Assembly (NCBI GenBank): GCA_947492575.1
Contig: CANLNK010000002.1
Coordinates: forward strand, 283,304 to 347,303
DNA: 64,000 nt
Direction of reading: 5' to 3'
Source of the DNA: an uncultured Thalassotalea sp.
GTDB taxonomy: Bacteria > Pseudomonadota > Gammaproteobacteria > Enterobacterales > Alteromonadaceae
Part shown: positions 35,356-45,039 of the stretch, one piece after another
Layout of the letters: each line of letters begins with the position of its first letter
Numbering within the stretch: position 1 is the first letter of the stretch
Notes under the pieces: model-generated
What the model saw: the letters and a program-made list of their open reading frames with translations, nothing else
Told to the model about the DNA's origin: nothing
The model's database searches: none
Position numbers and translations under genes: made by a program

Positions 35356-36531
35356 TTAGCTAAGTGCCATAACAACCTTCTCTGACTTCAACTTCTTAGC
35401 CAAGCCCATTACAAGTGCAGCTGACATAGCAATAGTAACCACACTCGTCACGGCTAAAGCAGCCCAATCAATTGGTAAACCTTTAAACAGATCTTCCATG
35501 ATAATTGACTGCCCTGCTACAGGAATCCAGTCCAACCAAAGCGGTCTGTTATCTAGAAATATCAGAGCAATTGGCACGAATGCAGGTAGCATGATTAACA
35601 TGGTGACCGTTGATTGAGCCTCTTTGAAGCTTTTGGCTTGGAAGGCAAAGAAAAGCTGCAATGCACCTGCAAAAATACAGATTGGTAGCAGCAAGACTAA
35701 TAAAACAGTAAAAGTAAACGCGTCGATACTAAAGGTAGCGCCGATTTTGGTTAGGTCGACAAAACCAACACTAATAGACGTAACCGTTAGCATCAGCACT
35801 ATCGACAACATAGAAATGGCACTTGTACAGGTGAGTTTAGCAAGTACAACTTTCAGAGTACTGATTGGCTGACATAATAGCATCTCGAGTACGTTACGCT
35901 CTCGCTCACCGGCACTAGAGTCAATGGCTGTCGCTAGGCCAGACATAAATGCCCCCATTAATAAGTATAGGCCTAACATCATGCTGATCATCATCGCGTT
36001 GCTGCTTGGTTGCGCTCTATCTTGTTCCACTAAGTTCAATGGTCTTAAGATACGAACGTCGACACCACGCATAATTAAACGTTTATAGCCGATGGCGCGG
36101 GCATGGTCGCGAATCACATCTTTAACACGGCGAATAGGCGCTAAAGACGGCTTATCACTGTAGTCTGCGTTGAGCACAATGTTGATGATGTTGCCATCTA
36201 CCATGTCCTCAGCGTAGGTCTCAGGAATCGTAATTTTGATACCACGTTTTTCCCATATTGCATGGCTGTCACCTTCAGCTTCTGACAGCGGTAAAATGTT
36301 ATCATCGCGGAAGTCTTCCATTAGTTTTGGCGCATATTCAACACCAACAAACTCAGCGTATACGGTGGGTTTCTCAACCATTTCTTTAATCATGGTTTTC
36401 GACATTACCATGATCATCACTGGCGCCAGCAATGACATACTAAACGCAGTCATTAATGCACGCTTATCTCTAAACGCTTCTTTGAACTCTTTTATGACAA
36501 GCGCTTTTAATTGACTAAATCCTAAACTCAT
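35356..36531 (-). CDS. ABC-2 type permease (NatB-like)
   Basis: A 391-residue inner-membrane permease of the ABC-2/NatB family. There is an N-terminal membrane segment (about 22-42), a large extracytoplasmic domain (about 45-180) and five C-terminal membrane segments. The conserved SAGERERNVLEMLLCQPIS is the coupling loop seen in NatB-type proteins. It works with the ATPase encoded immediately upstream; its ATG shares one base with the ATPase stop (TAATG). NatAB exporters have been linked to Na+ or antimicrobial-peptide extrusion in Bacillus; the substrate here is unknown. Confidence 0.88.
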   Translation of the reverse strand: MSLGFSQLKALVIKEFKEAFRDKRALMTAFSMSLLAPVMIMVMSKTMIKEMVEKPTVYAEFVGVEYAPKLMEDFRDDNILPLSEAEGDSHAIWEKRGIKITIPETYAEDMVDGNIINIVLNADYSDKPSLAPIRRVKDVIRDHARAIGYKRLIMRGVDVRILRPLNLVEQDRAQPSSNAMMISMMLGLYLLMGAFMSGLATAIDSSAGERERNVLEMLLCQPISTLKVVLAKLTCTSAISMLSIVLMLTVTSISVGFVDLTKIGATFSIDAFTFTVLLVLLLPICIFAGALQLFFAFQAKSFKEAQSTVTMLIMLPAFVPIALIFLDNRPLWLDWIPVAGQSIIMEDLFKGLPIDWAALAVTSVVTIAMSAALVMGLAKKLKSEKVVMALS

Positions 36532-37268
36532 TATGCTGCCACTCCTTCGTCTGAACCGATCAACTTCACAAACGCTTCTTCTAACTGACTTTCACCAGCA
36601 AGTTGGCAAAGTTCTTCAGGTGTTCCCTGCGCCGCTAATTTACCATTCGCGACGATGACCACACGGTCACAAAGCGCAGCAACTTCCTGCATCACATGAG
36701 ATGAGAACAAAATACAATGGCCTTGAGCTTTAAATCGAGCAAGGTAGTCACGCAAAATACGTGTACTCATTACATCTAAGCCGCGCGTTGGTTCATCAAG
36801 TACAAAGTTCTTTGGTTTATGTACGAGTGCCTGTGCCAAGGTTACTTTCATGCGCTGACCTTGTGAGAAACCTTGCGTTTTTCGGTGAGCAAGATCTTCC
36901 ATCTCTAAATCAGCCAACACTTCTTCAATCGCTTGTTTCTTGTGGCTACCACTTAAACCGTGAATACTCGCGAAATAATCGATTTGCTCATAAGCCGTTA
37001 AACGCTCATAAAGGCCAAATTTATCTGGGAATATACCTAATTGAGCACGAGCGGCAATTGGATTATCAACTGCGCTAATGCCATCGATAGTGGCAACACC
37101 GCTATCAGCTTTTAATAGACCATAAAGGGTACGTAAACAGGTCGTTTTACCTGCGCCATTTGGCCCTAAAATACCGGTAATTTCGCCGTCATTTGCGGTA
37201 AAAGATAGGCCGTTTAATGCTTTAACGTCTTTACCAAAGGTTTTGTGTAAATTCTCTACTTTGATCAT
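36531..37268 (-). CDS. ABC transporter ATP-binding protein (NatA-like)
   Basis: A 245-residue ATPase driving the NatB-like permease. Walker A GPNGAGKTT (about residues 36-44), the Q-loop region, the signature FSQGQRMKVTLAQAL (about 135-149) and Walker B NFVLDEPTRGLD (about 155-166) are all intact, followed by the switch His in FSSHVMQEV. It lies 10 nt after the stop of the TAP-like hydrolase gene and is coupled to the permease. The three genes form a compact unit. Confidence 0.93.
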   Translation of the reverse strand: MIKVENLHKTFGKDVKALNGLSFTANDGEITGILGPNGAGKTTCLRTLYGLLKADSGVATIDGISAVDNPIAARAQLGIFPDKFGLYERLTAYEQIDYFASIHGLSGSHKKQAIEEVLADLEMEDLAHRKTQGFSQGQRMKVTLAQALVHKPKNFVLDEPTRGLDVMSTRILRDYLARFKAQGHCILFSSHVMQEVAALCDRVVIVANGKLAAQGTPEELCQLAGESQLEEAFVKLIGSDEGVAA

Positions 37269-37278
37269 GATTATTCCC

Positions 37279-38763
37279 TTACATGTTGCCGTTTAAGCTA
37301 GTCATAAACGAGGCGTCTGGTAGCTCCGCTAAACACGAATCGTCTAGCTCAGCTAAATCCAAGTTTTCAATAAAGTCGGCAACTAAGCCTACACCGCAGT
37401 CATTCACTGCAACGATGTGCGCAAGTTTTTCTGCGATGATATGACGACTGTTGGGCAGCATTTTATCCGCAATATCACCAAACTCAGGTGGTGTTACAGG
37501 ATCCAAGTTACCCGACAAGATCAAGGTAGGAATCTCGGCTGTCACCGCTTGGTAAAGCGTGTCACTTGGTTGGAATTGTGGCCAAAGAGGACAAACATTT
37601 TGCAGGCCTAAGTGGCTAATATTACGTGCAAACTTGTTGTTTGCATCAGATTTCCATTCAGCATTAGTAATTAGTGGAAAGTCTTCATTACATGCAATAT
37701 TCATCAATAAATTGCCGTAGATACCACCTTTAGGTTGATGCTCATCACCTTGAGAAAGCACGCCGACAAACGGCATAAAGTTACCTTGTGCCGCATGATG
37801 GATAACCAGCGGCATCATGCTTCGGCCTTGCACGTGATAGAGTTGTTGCTGAATGGTTGATACAAATTTCTCAACATCAATCTTCAATTCAACAGGTGTT
37901 GCTAGGCGCGGATGTGGAATAGTTAACGTAAGTGGCTCTTCACTTAGTTGAGCATAAACTTTTTGAAAGTCTTCATCTAAGTTAGGAAACGCTTTATTGC
38001 AGCTTTCATCATTCTGGCAGTTGTCTAGCATTAATTGATAAGAACGCGCTGCTGTTTGACCAAATAATCCAATACGGATGTCCATTGGCGCAACACTATC
38101 TAACACTACACTCTTCAAGCTTTCTGGAAAAAGCTGCATGTAAACAAGCGCTGCGCGTGTGCCGTAAGAGCCACCGTAGACATTGATTTTGTCATGCCCT
38201 AGCGCAGCACGAACGGCATCGAAATCTCGGATAGCATTTTCCGAATTATACTGGCTCAAGTCTTGAATAAATTCAGAGATACACTGCTTAACGTCGTCTA
38301 AATCGAAATCCATTGTTAGGGTTTCATAGACGTTTTGCTGCATAACAGCGGTTTCATCACACTTCAATTGTGACGACTGACCCGTACCTCGTTGATCAAC
38401 TAAAATGATGTCATGAGTTTTACGTACCTCGTAAAAACGAGCGCGCAAAACAGTAGCTAACTCGGTCGCAGCTTGTCCAGGCCCACCAGCAAGAAACATT
38501 AATGGTGTCTTTTTTTCTGAACCATCAATTGCTGGCAATACGACAAAGTTGACGTCGATTTGTTGCCCATCTAGCTGACTATAATTCTCAGGTACACTCA
38601 ATGTACCGCAAGTAACTTGTTCTCTAATACCATCTAAATGGCACTCTTCTAGTTGCAGCGGGCCTATTTTGGCTGTTGCCACTTCTTGTTCAGCGTTAAC
38701 ACTTGTCGAGGTTAATGCCAAAGAAGAAGCAACCATGCCAAGCCCAATTATTGACTTCCACAT
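37279..38763 (-). CDS. Exported alpha/beta hydrolase with TAP-like C-terminus
   Basis: A 494-residue secreted serine hydrolase of the proline-iminopeptidase/tripeptidyl-aminopeptidase type. A signal peptide ends near SVNAE (residue 25). The oxyanion-hole region is MFLAGGPGQAA. The nucleophile elbow VYGGSYGTR gives Ser199, the acid is probably the Asp of GNLDPVTPP, and the base is the His of LAHIVAVNDCG. Several cysteines suggest disulfides in the periplasm. It probably removes residues from peptides. It lies immediately upstream of the NatAB-like exporter, which suggests the pair handles peptides (inference). Confidence 0.87.
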   Translation of the reverse strand: MWKSIIGLGMVASSLALTSTSVNAEQEVATAKIGPLQLEECHLDGIREQVTCGTLSVPENYSQLDGQQIDVNFVVLPAIDGSEKKTPLMFLAGGPGQAATELATVLRARFYEVRKTHDIILVDQRGTGQSSQLKCDETAVMQQNVYETLTMDFDLDDVKQCISEFIQDLSQYNSENAIRDFDAVRAALGHDKINVYGGSYGTRAALVYMQLFPESLKSVVLDSVAPMDIRIGLFGQTAARSYQLMLDNCQNDESCNKAFPNLDEDFQKVYAQLSEEPLTLTIPHPRLATPVELKIDVEKFVSTIQQQLYHVQGRSMMPLVIHHAAQGNFMPFVGVLSQGDEHQPKGGIYGNLLMNIACNEDFPLITNAEWKSDANNKFARNISHLGLQNVCPLWPQFQPSDTLYQAVTAEIPTLILSGNLDPVTPPEFGDIADKMLPNSRHIIAEKLAHIVAVNDCGVGLVADFIENLDLAELDDSCLAELPDASFMTSLNGNM

Positions 38764-38915
38764 TTTTATTTCTCATTCCTTTCGGGTCAAACGTTAGCCT
38801 AGTAGTCACAGACTAAATCGATTTATTACAGCTAAAATTAAAAAAAACGAAAAAAATTAAAAATAGTAGAAAAATGCAAACAGAAAGAGAGATGTAGAAA
38901 CATCAGAAAGTTTGA

Positions 38916-40112
38916 TTACTCGTGTCTTAACGCTTCAATAGGTGTTGCTTGAATGGCGCTAATGGCGGGCAGAAGGCCTGATATCAGCCCCACTAATCCA
39001 GAAAAAATGAGTGTCATAATAAAAACACCAAAATCGACGCCCGTTATCACATACACTCCCGACAACTGTGTTAGCAGCTGCACGGCTAATACCAATGTAA
39101 AACCAAGGCTTCCACTAAGCATAGCCATTGCGATCGCCTCACCAATCAGAAGCACCATTAATTGCCAAGTCGAACATCCGATTGCACGAAGTAATCCAAT
39201 TTCGCTAACTCGCTCTGTCACGTTAATTGACATAATCGTTGCTATACCGATGGCACCGACAATTAGAGAAATAACACCTAATGCCGTGCCAGCAATTTTA
39301 ATGACAGACAAAATATTGTCTAAGCTACTAAGCATGTCATCTTGAGTAACTAAGGTAAAATCTTCTCTGCCATGGCGTTTAATCAATAAGCCACGGATAG
39401 CTTCTGCTACCCATTTACTTTGTGCGTTTTCGTGATAAAAAACATCTATTTCCATCACACTTTCACGATTGAATAGCTGCATAGCCGCTGCAGTAGGAAT
39501 GTAAACCATTTCATCAAGATCTTGCCCCACAAATTGCCCTTTAGGATTTAACACGCCAATAACCCTAAAACGCTTAGTGCCAATGTGAATGAATTCACCC
39601 AACGGATTGGAGTATCCATAAAGTGTTGCCGCTACTTTGCTCCCTAATACGGCAAAGTGTCTAGGTCGATTGACTTCATCAGCAGGTAAAAATGTTCCCT
39701 TCGCAATAGATAGCTGCCAAGCTTTATGCGCCAAAGCGTTTACCCCAACAACATCGGTATAGCGAAATTTCCCATCGGCTTTAACTTTTGCTGTACCTGC
39801 AATTACCGGCACTGTGTACGCAACACTTGGCAGCTTATTTATTGCAACACTGTCACTAATTGATAGTGGTCTTACCGTATTGAGTAAACCGCCAACACCA
39901 AAAGTTTCAGTTTTACCGGGCGAAACCGCAATAATATTGCTACCAAATTGAGTAAATTCACTAAGAATATATTGCTTTAACGACTCTCCAATCGCAGTCA
40001 TCATCACGACAGCAGCAACCCCGACGGCAAACCCTGTTATGGATAAAACAGCTCGACGACCTTGAGCGTGAATCGAGCGTACTACCCAACGAGCGATATC
40101 AGTGAAAAACAT
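38916..40112 (-). CDS. MacB-like ABC permease, second copy
   Basis: A 398-residue permease of the MacB/FtsX type. An N-terminal membrane segment (about 22-42, AVLSITGFAVGVAAVVMMTAIG) precedes a MacB_PCD periplasmic domain (about 50-240) and three C-terminal membrane segments (about 275-300, 325-350, 360-385) with ERVSEIGLLRAIGCS and the ending ISAIQATPIEALRHE. It is similar in plan to the neighbouring permease but clearly diverged, so the exporter may be a heterodimer. It is the last gene of the four-gene MacAB-like operon. Confidence 0.88.
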   Translation of the reverse strand: MFFTDIARWVVRSIHAQGRRAVLSITGFAVGVAAVVMMTAIGESLKQYILSEFTQFGSNIIAVSPGKTETFGVGGLLNTVRPLSISDSVAINKLPSVAYTVPVIAGTAKVKADGKFRYTDVVGVNALAHKAWQLSIAKGTFLPADEVNRPRHFAVLGSKVAATLYGYSNPLGEFIHIGTKRFRVIGVLNPKGQFVGQDLDEMVYIPTAAAMQLFNRESVMEIDVFYHENAQSKWVAEAIRGLLIKRHGREDFTLVTQDDMLSSLDNILSVIKIAGTALGVISLIVGAIGIATIMSINVTERVSEIGLLRAIGCSTWQLMVLLIGEAIAMAMLSGSLGFTLVLAVQLLTQLSGVYVITGVDFGVFIMTLIFSGLVGLISGLLPAISAIQATPIEALRHE

Positions 40113-40128
40113 TATCTATGTTCCATCA

Positions 40129-41337
40129 TTAGTTACCACGCATGGCAATAACAGGATCCACACCTGCCGCATTCGAAGCGGGAAACCAGGTGAAAGCAAT
40201 ACTAATGACAATTGCGGATAGCACAGAAACAAGGGTTGCCCAAAAAGGAACGGCCAGCGAAAAATATGGAATCAAAGTATTGGCCAGCCAAACCAAAGAG
40301 TACCCTAAGGCAACGCCAACCAGAGCACCTAACAAAGTGAGTATGCTTGACTCCTGCAGGAACAACCATTGAACTTCTTTTTTACTCGCGCCCACAGCTT
40401 TGAGCAAACCGATCTCTGCTCTTCGCTTCACCACAGAAACATAGCTAACATTCATCATTAAAAAGCCAGCCACCAACAAGCTAATACCCGCAATAACGCC
40501 GATTGCCGCAGTCACTAACTGGGTAATGTTATTAAACGCATCCATCATGGCATTCTGGCTAACAATAGTAATGTCTTCCTCTCCTTCATGGCGGGCTTTA
40601 ATCAATTCGATAATTTGCTGCTTTACCGTTGTTTCATGACTGAACTGATTAAGTGAAACAATGACCCTAAATAATGCCGTCGTATTGAATAGACTTTCGG
40701 CTGAAGAAATTGGAATAATCGCCATATCGCGCATATCTAGCCCAAGAGACTCCCCCCGTTCTGCTAATACACCAACCACACGATAGCGACGGTCAGCAAT
40801 ATTGACCCACTTCCCAACAGCAGACTGAGAGCCAAATAAACTGCGTTTTAATTTGGCACCGAGCACACATTCATGGCGTGCTCGCTGACGTTCGTCTTGT
40901 TTAAACCCTCTGCCTTTAGCGATTGACAGCTTTCGGACTTGTAAGAAATCTGAGGTTGAGCCTATGACAATAACTTCTCGACCTAATCCTTGATAATTTA
41001 CCAACGCAGTACCGGCATTAATGGGCGCAACTTCCTTTACCGAAGAGAGCTGCTTAATGGCATTGGCGTCCTGCCAAGTCAATTCTCTAGGGGTCGTACT
41101 GTACATTGGCAGCGAACCGCCGCCGGTTTCTTTTTTACCAGGCAATACAATCAATAAATCAGAGCCAATATTGCTAAACTCTTGATTAATATAGTTCCTT
41201 GCTCCTTCACCAATACTTGTCAAGATCAATACAGAACTGACACCAATGGCGACCGTGATCACTAAGATCGCTGTGCGGATAGGATTTAAGCTGAGCACCT
41301 GCATGGAGAAGCGCCAGCGATCGTTCCAACGAATCAA
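40129..41337 (-). CDS. MacB-like ABC permease, first copy
   Basis: A 402-residue MacB/FtsX-type permease with the same plan as its neighbour: one N-terminal membrane segment (about 20-42), a periplasmic MacB_PCD domain (about 50-250) and three C-terminal segments, with KRRAEIGLLKAVGASKKE and the ending NAAGVDPVIAMRGN. The start is TTG at 41337, one base after the TAG of the ATPase gene. CGAGGGG just upstream supports it, and the only nearby ATG would cut off 11 residues. Translation is probably coupled to the ATPase gene. Confidence 0.87.
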   Translation of the reverse strand: MIRWNDRWRFSMQVLSLNPIRTAILVITVAIGVSSVLILTSIGEGARNYINQEFSNIGSDLLIVLPGKKETGGGSLPMYSTTPRELTWQDANAIKQLSSVKEVAPINAGTALVNYQGLGREVIVIGSTSDFLQVRKLSIAKGRGFKQDERQRARHECVLGAKLKRSLFGSQSAVGKWVNIADRRYRVVGVLAERGESLGLDMRDMAIIPISSAESLFNTTALFRVIVSLNQFSHETTVKQQIIELIKARHEGEEDITIVSQNAMMDAFNNITQLVTAAIGVIAGISLLVAGFLMMNVSYVSVVKRRAEIGLLKAVGASKKEVQWLFLQESSILTLLGALVGVALGYSLVWLANTLIPYFSLAVPFWATLVSVLSAIVISIAFTWFPASNAAGVDPVIAMRGN

Positions 41338-41338
41338 G

Positions 41339-42040
41339 CTACCCCTCGCTTACACTATCCTTGGTTATCACACCATCAACCATCATAAGTTGACGCTTAG
41401 CACGACGGCCAAGTGCGATATCATGAGTTACCACCAACAAGGTTATACCGCTTTTATTAAGCGTTTCTAATACGTCAACGACATCTCCGCCGGAATGTTG
41501 GTCAAGATTTCCTGTCGGCTCATCGGCAAGTAAAATTTTCGGCTCCATCGCCATGGCACGAGCTATCGCGACCCGTTGCAGTTGTCCCCCAGAAAGCTGT
41601 TTGGGTAAGTGATGGAGTCGCTCAGCAATGCCGAGTTGACTAAATAGGTGTGCAATTTTTGCCTTCCGATCTGCAATGGGGATACCTGCAAGCATCATCG
41701 GGAGAGCTGCATTCTCTTCTGCTGTTAACCTTGGAATAAGTTGAAAGTTTTGAAAAATGAACCCGATATTGTCTCTCCTAAGCACAGCTCTTTGCTCTTC
41801 AGGAAGTTCTCGAGTGGCACTATTGGCAAGCATTAGTTCGCCAGAATCGGGTCTATCGAGTAGCCCTATCATGTTGAGTAACGTCGACTTTCCAGAGCCT
41901 GAAGGGCCCATAATTGAGACATATTCCCCCTGAGAAATCGACAAAGATAAATCTTTGAGTACATGTAGGGGTTGCTCTCCCAATAAGTACGTTTTATTTA
42001 CATCCTTTAATTGAATAATTGGTGAAACATCCATAATCAC
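41339..42040 (-). CDS. MacB/LolD-like ABC ATPase
   Basis: A 233-residue ATPase of the LolD/MacB class. Walker A is GPSGSGKST (about residues 43-51), the signature LSGGQLQRVAIARAMAM (about 143-159) and Walker B ILLADEPTGNLD (about 164-175) are intact, and the switch His lies in VTHDIALG. In MacB the ATPase and permease are fused; here they are separate genes. It should power the two permeases that follow. Its ATG overlaps the stop of the adaptor gene by 4 bp. Confidence 0.93.
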   Translation of the reverse strand: MIMDVSPIIQLKDVNKTYLLGEQPLHVLKDLSLSISQGEYVSIMGPSGSGKSTLLNMIGLLDRPDSGELMLANSATRELPEEQRAVLRRDNIGFIFQNFQLIPRLTAEENAALPMMLAGIPIADRKAKIAHLFSQLGIAERLHHLPKQLSGGQLQRVAIARAMAMEPKILLADEPTGNLDQHSGGDVVDVLETLNKSGITLLVVTHDIALGRRAKRQLMMVDGVITKDSVSEG

Positions 42041-43197
42041 TCTACTTGGCTTGATTCACGCTGTGCTTCAGCTGTTCGAGCAAGCTTTCCTTCACTCAAG
42101 CCTTGAACTGCCAGTGAAGTTATGACTTTATCTATTCGTGACAACCCTTGTTTTATTTCACTGTATTTCCAATTACGTAAACCAAGCTCAACCGCTTTCT
42201 TCTGGATTACATTGTACTCATTGAGCACATAAACATAGCCTTCATCAATAATGAATTCACTGGGCAATCGAATGACATTCTCCACACGAGCTACGGTAAT
42301 CGCTATATCAGTGCTATAGCCTGTTAGCAGCAATTGCTCGCGCTTTTGCGAGTCGCGATAAAACTCGACATCTACATCCACCGTTCTTGCCTGTTTAGCA
42401 TAATCCTGCACATAAGGAGAGATCCGTCGAATAGTGCCGTTAAAGGTATGTTCCTCAAACGCATCAATGGTGATAGATACCGCCATACCAACAGATAATT
42501 GCCCTGCATCTACTTCATCAATTGGCGCCGTTACATAGTGACAATCGTGAGTTAGTATGTCGATCGCCGGCGGCATAGCAATTCCGGTCGGCGAAGGCGT
42601 TGTATATTCGCCAAGTTCTCCTGTAATCTCTGCCACCATACCGTCAAATGGTGCATAAAGTGTTGCTTGATCCAAATTTGCTTTAGCGGTCTGAGAGAGT
42701 GCTTTAGCCACATCCACCTCTGACTTAGCCGATAGGCAAGCTGCAGCAGAAGCATCAGCTTTGGCAATGGCATTATCAAGTGCCTCTTGCGAGGTTAGCT
42801 TCTGCTTTAACAAACGCTTATTGCGTGCCACAGTTTTTTGGTCATTTTCTGCGGTTATGCAAATACTTTGCTGGTGTTGACTGCGCGCCTGAATAATCGC
42901 GTTTGTTTCATTAACTTTCGCGATACGGTCTTGCCGCCACAGTGACATTAGCGAATCTCCACGCTTAACTAAGTCACCCTCACGAACGTAGATTTGATCT
43001 ATCTGCCCACCTATCGGAAACGACATTTGTGCACGCTGACAGGATTTGATTGTTCCTGAACGGGTATTGGTAACAATTGTCTCGACATTACCGATACTAG
43101 GATGTTGCCAAGTGACGTCTAATGGTTTCTCCCTTTGACTGTACCATCCAACGCCAATCAGAAGGGACATCAAAACAAACCACTTTACATAAGACAT
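42037..43197 (-). CDS. HlyD/MacA-like periplasmic adaptor
   Basis: A 386-residue membrane fusion protein: N-terminal anchor (about residues 4-20), lipoyl half (IYVREGDLVKRGDSLMSLW), coiled-coil hairpin (about 85-165), second lipoyl half (ATLYAPFDGMVAEI) and beta-barrel domain. It connects the ABC permeases with an outer-membrane channel such as TolC, not encoded here. It is the first gene of the MacAB-like operon. A decayed MITE begins 28 nt upstream of its ATG, so the operon promoter lies within or beyond that repeat. Confidence 0.9.
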   Translation of the reverse strand: MSYVKWFVLMSLLIGVGWYSQREKPLDVTWQHPSIGNVETIVTNTRSGTIKSCQRAQMSFPIGGQIDQIYVREGDLVKRGDSLMSLWRQDRIAKVNETNAIIQARSQHQQSICITAENDQKTVARNKRLLKQKLTSQEALDNAIAKADASAAACLSAKSEVDVAKALSQTAKANLDQATLYAPFDGMVAEITGELGEYTTPSPTGIAMPPAIDILTHDCHYVTAPIDEVDAGQLSVGMAVSITIDAFEEHTFNGTIRRISPYVQDYAKQARTVDVDVEFYRDSQKREQLLLTGYSTDIAITVARVENVIRLPSEFIIDEGYVYVLNEYNVIQKKAVELGLRNWKYSEIKQGLSRIDKVITSLAVQGLSEGKLARTAEAQRESSQVE

Positions 43198-43224
43198 ACC
43201 ATTTCCATTTTAGTTTTAGCCTAC

Positions 43225-43376
43225 TTAAGGCACGTTGATCTTTCGAGGTGCTTTTTGCAGCAATTTATGATGTCGTTATACAGTGCAGAACTTATGTAGC
43301 CTGGTTACTCCAAATAAATAAGCAATAACACTGTAGAACGGCATCATACATACTGTCTTTAGCATTCATTTAAATT
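43225..43376. mobile_element. MITE A, truncated and diverged copy
   Basis: About 152 bp align with the left part of the complete element at 3376-3643 at roughly 80% identity by eye. The end TTAAGGCACGTTGATCTTTC is clear, and the internal TTTTTGCAGCAATTTATGAT is nearly perfect. Similarity ends at the inner inverted repeat; the right half and terminal repeat are lost. It sits immediately upstream of the MacA-like adaptor. Confidence 0.78.
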
Positions 43377-43495
43377 AAAGCAAAAACGAATAGCCTCCAA
43401 TGATCTAGCGCAAAAAATCACCTAAAAGAAATTCAGGCTGTTGCTTTGTTCAGCTGCGACTATCAGTTAGCGCAATTTTATTTCAGCCAATGAAA

Positions 43496-43912
43496 TTACC
43501 AAACTTTCATGCGTTCAGGTAAAAACTGATTGCGCTTTTCTACAAAATAAATGAGTACGATAATTAGAAGGGAAGGAATAGCAGCACTAAGCACCGGCAT
43601 CAACAACACATGCGTATTGAGTGCTGCAAACATGATGAATAAAAGGCCGGGTGCTGTTAACCAAAAAACATGATCGCTAACATGTGTATTAACCAACCTC
43701 GGCATAAAAAACACGACTAACAAGGTTAACGCCATAGACGCCCCTGCTGTTACGTATAGGTGATAATAGTTGATGATAAATTCCATTTCGCTCTGGAAAG
43801 AACTAGGCACTGAAGCGTTGAATCCCACCTCAACTAGCCATAGATAGGCTGCACTTAACAAACAGCCTATGATTAAAGACCAAAACTTTTTATTCGTGGT
43901 AATTCTAGCCAT
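43496..43912 (-). CDS. Small four-helix membrane protein, unknown function
   Basis: A 138-residue integral membrane protein with four hydrophobic segments (about residues 11-28, 47-68, 80-97 and 103-122), a basic N-terminus (ARITTNKKFW) and a basic C-terminal tail (EKRNQFLPERMKVW). No charged residues suggesting ion or proton relay are prominent apart from a Glu in the first segment. I do not recognise the family. It is a single gene, separated from the MacAB-like operon by the decayed MITE. Confidence 0.7.
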   Translation of the reverse strand: MARITTNKKFWSLIIGCLLSAAYLWLVEVGFNASVPSSFQSEMEFIINYYHLYVTAGASMALTLLVVFFMPRLVNTHVSDHVFWLTAPGLLFIMFAALNTHVLLMPVLSAAIPSLLIIVLIYFVEKRNQFLPERMKVW

Positions 43913-44065
43913 TTTACATTACTCATTTTTTATTATTTTAGTGTATAACCTTATAGCAAACGGCTATTTTTTGTTCAACACAATAAACCGAAGGATTACT
44001 CAAATAACGGACAACTAGCTTACTTACCAAAAGCTTACAGACACCAACCCAAAATTAGACTGGCA

Positions 44066-44097
44066 TAAAAAAACGCTGAACATCCTGATGTACAGCG
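44066..44097 (-). terminator. Terminator of the universal stress protein gene
   Basis: Stem CGCTGAACAT with ATGTACAGCG (one mismatch), loop CCTG, with eight A before it giving the T-run on the minus strand. It lies 50 nt beyond the stop. Confidence 0.85.
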
Positions 44098-44147
44098 CCT
44101 TTAGCCAAACATTTTCTGCAGCCTAACTCTGGCTACTATCTTGCCAC

Positions 44148-45017
44148 CTAATTATCCGGCTTAAGTGCAATGACATCAGATTTTAGTAGTTTGAGCACTT
44201 TCTCTGCGGTATTGCCGATAATTTTTCCAGTTATGCCTTTACGGCCTACCGTTCCCATAACAACAAGACCCGCTTTAACTTTTGCAGCGGTGCTCGGAAT
44301 AACACGCTCAGGCTGCCCAACGTGCTGAATAAAATTCTCAACAGGGACTTTATATTGAGCCGCTAGCGCCTCGACGACCGGCTTTAGCTTTTGCTCAGCT
44401 GCATTTTCTAGTTCATCAACATATTGCACCCCTAGGTCACGCAACAATGGCGAAAAAGGTATGGTATAACAAACAAATAGCTCTGCAGCTTGATGCTGTG
44501 CTAACGCTGCGGCCTGAGTGAGTACTTTGTGATTGAGTTCCTGTTTACTCGCATTCGCAGACTCTAAGTCAACAGCAGCAAGCACATTAGGCGTTTTCCG
44601 CCACTTTTTCTCAGCAGCAATCATTAGCGGTGCAGAACAATCTCTTAGTAGCTGCCAATCTGTTGGCGTATAAAACAATGTTTCAGTTCGGTGTCCAGTT
44701 TTAACGACCATTTCAGGATTGTTACTTTCAACATATTGTTCAACCCATTGCGCAATATGCTTCTCCCAAACCACTTCGATATTTTTCTCGACTCCATCAA
44801 AGTCAAGTTGCTCGATTTGTGTCTCGGCGTTTAATTTCTGTGTTGCGATAAATTTTGCTTTTACCGCCTCTTTGTCACCTGAAATATGACGCATGCTTTC
44901 ATAGCAAAAATAAACAATATTTAGTGAGGCTTTATAAAGTTTGGCGAGCTCTATTGCCCGCTCTATTGCTGTGGTTTGCTGCTCATCAAAGTCAGCGATA
45001 ACTAAAATATTATTCAT
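44148..45017 (-). CDS. Tandem-domain universal stress protein (UspE-like)
   Basis: A 289-residue protein of two fused Usp domains (about 1-140 and 150-287). The C-terminal domain keeps the ATP-binding pattern in VMGTVGRKGITGKIIGNTAEKVL, read as GTVGRKG then GNTA. The N-terminal domain is degenerate there. UspE in E. coli supports survival, motility and adhesion under stress and oxygen limitation. The start ATG has a very strong Shine-Dalgarno stretch (AGAGGATGGAAG). The promoter carries an FNR-type box at exactly -41.5, so induction in low oxygen is predicted. Confidence 0.92.
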   Translation of the reverse strand: MNNILVIADFDEQQTTAIERAIELAKLYKASLNIVYFCYESMRHISGDKEAVKAKFIATQKLNAETQIEQLDFDGVEKNIEVVWEKHIAQWVEQYVESNNPEMVVKTGHRTETLFYTPTDWQLLRDCSAPLMIAAEKKWRKTPNVLAAVDLESANASKQELNHKVLTQAAALAQHQAAELFVCYTIPFSPLLRDLGVQYVDELENAAEQKLKPVVEALAAQYKVPVENFIQHVGQPERVIPSTAAKVKAGLVVMGTVGRKGITGKIIGNTAEKVLKLLKSDVIALKPDN

Positions 45018-45039
45018 CTTCCATCCTCTTATTTTTATC

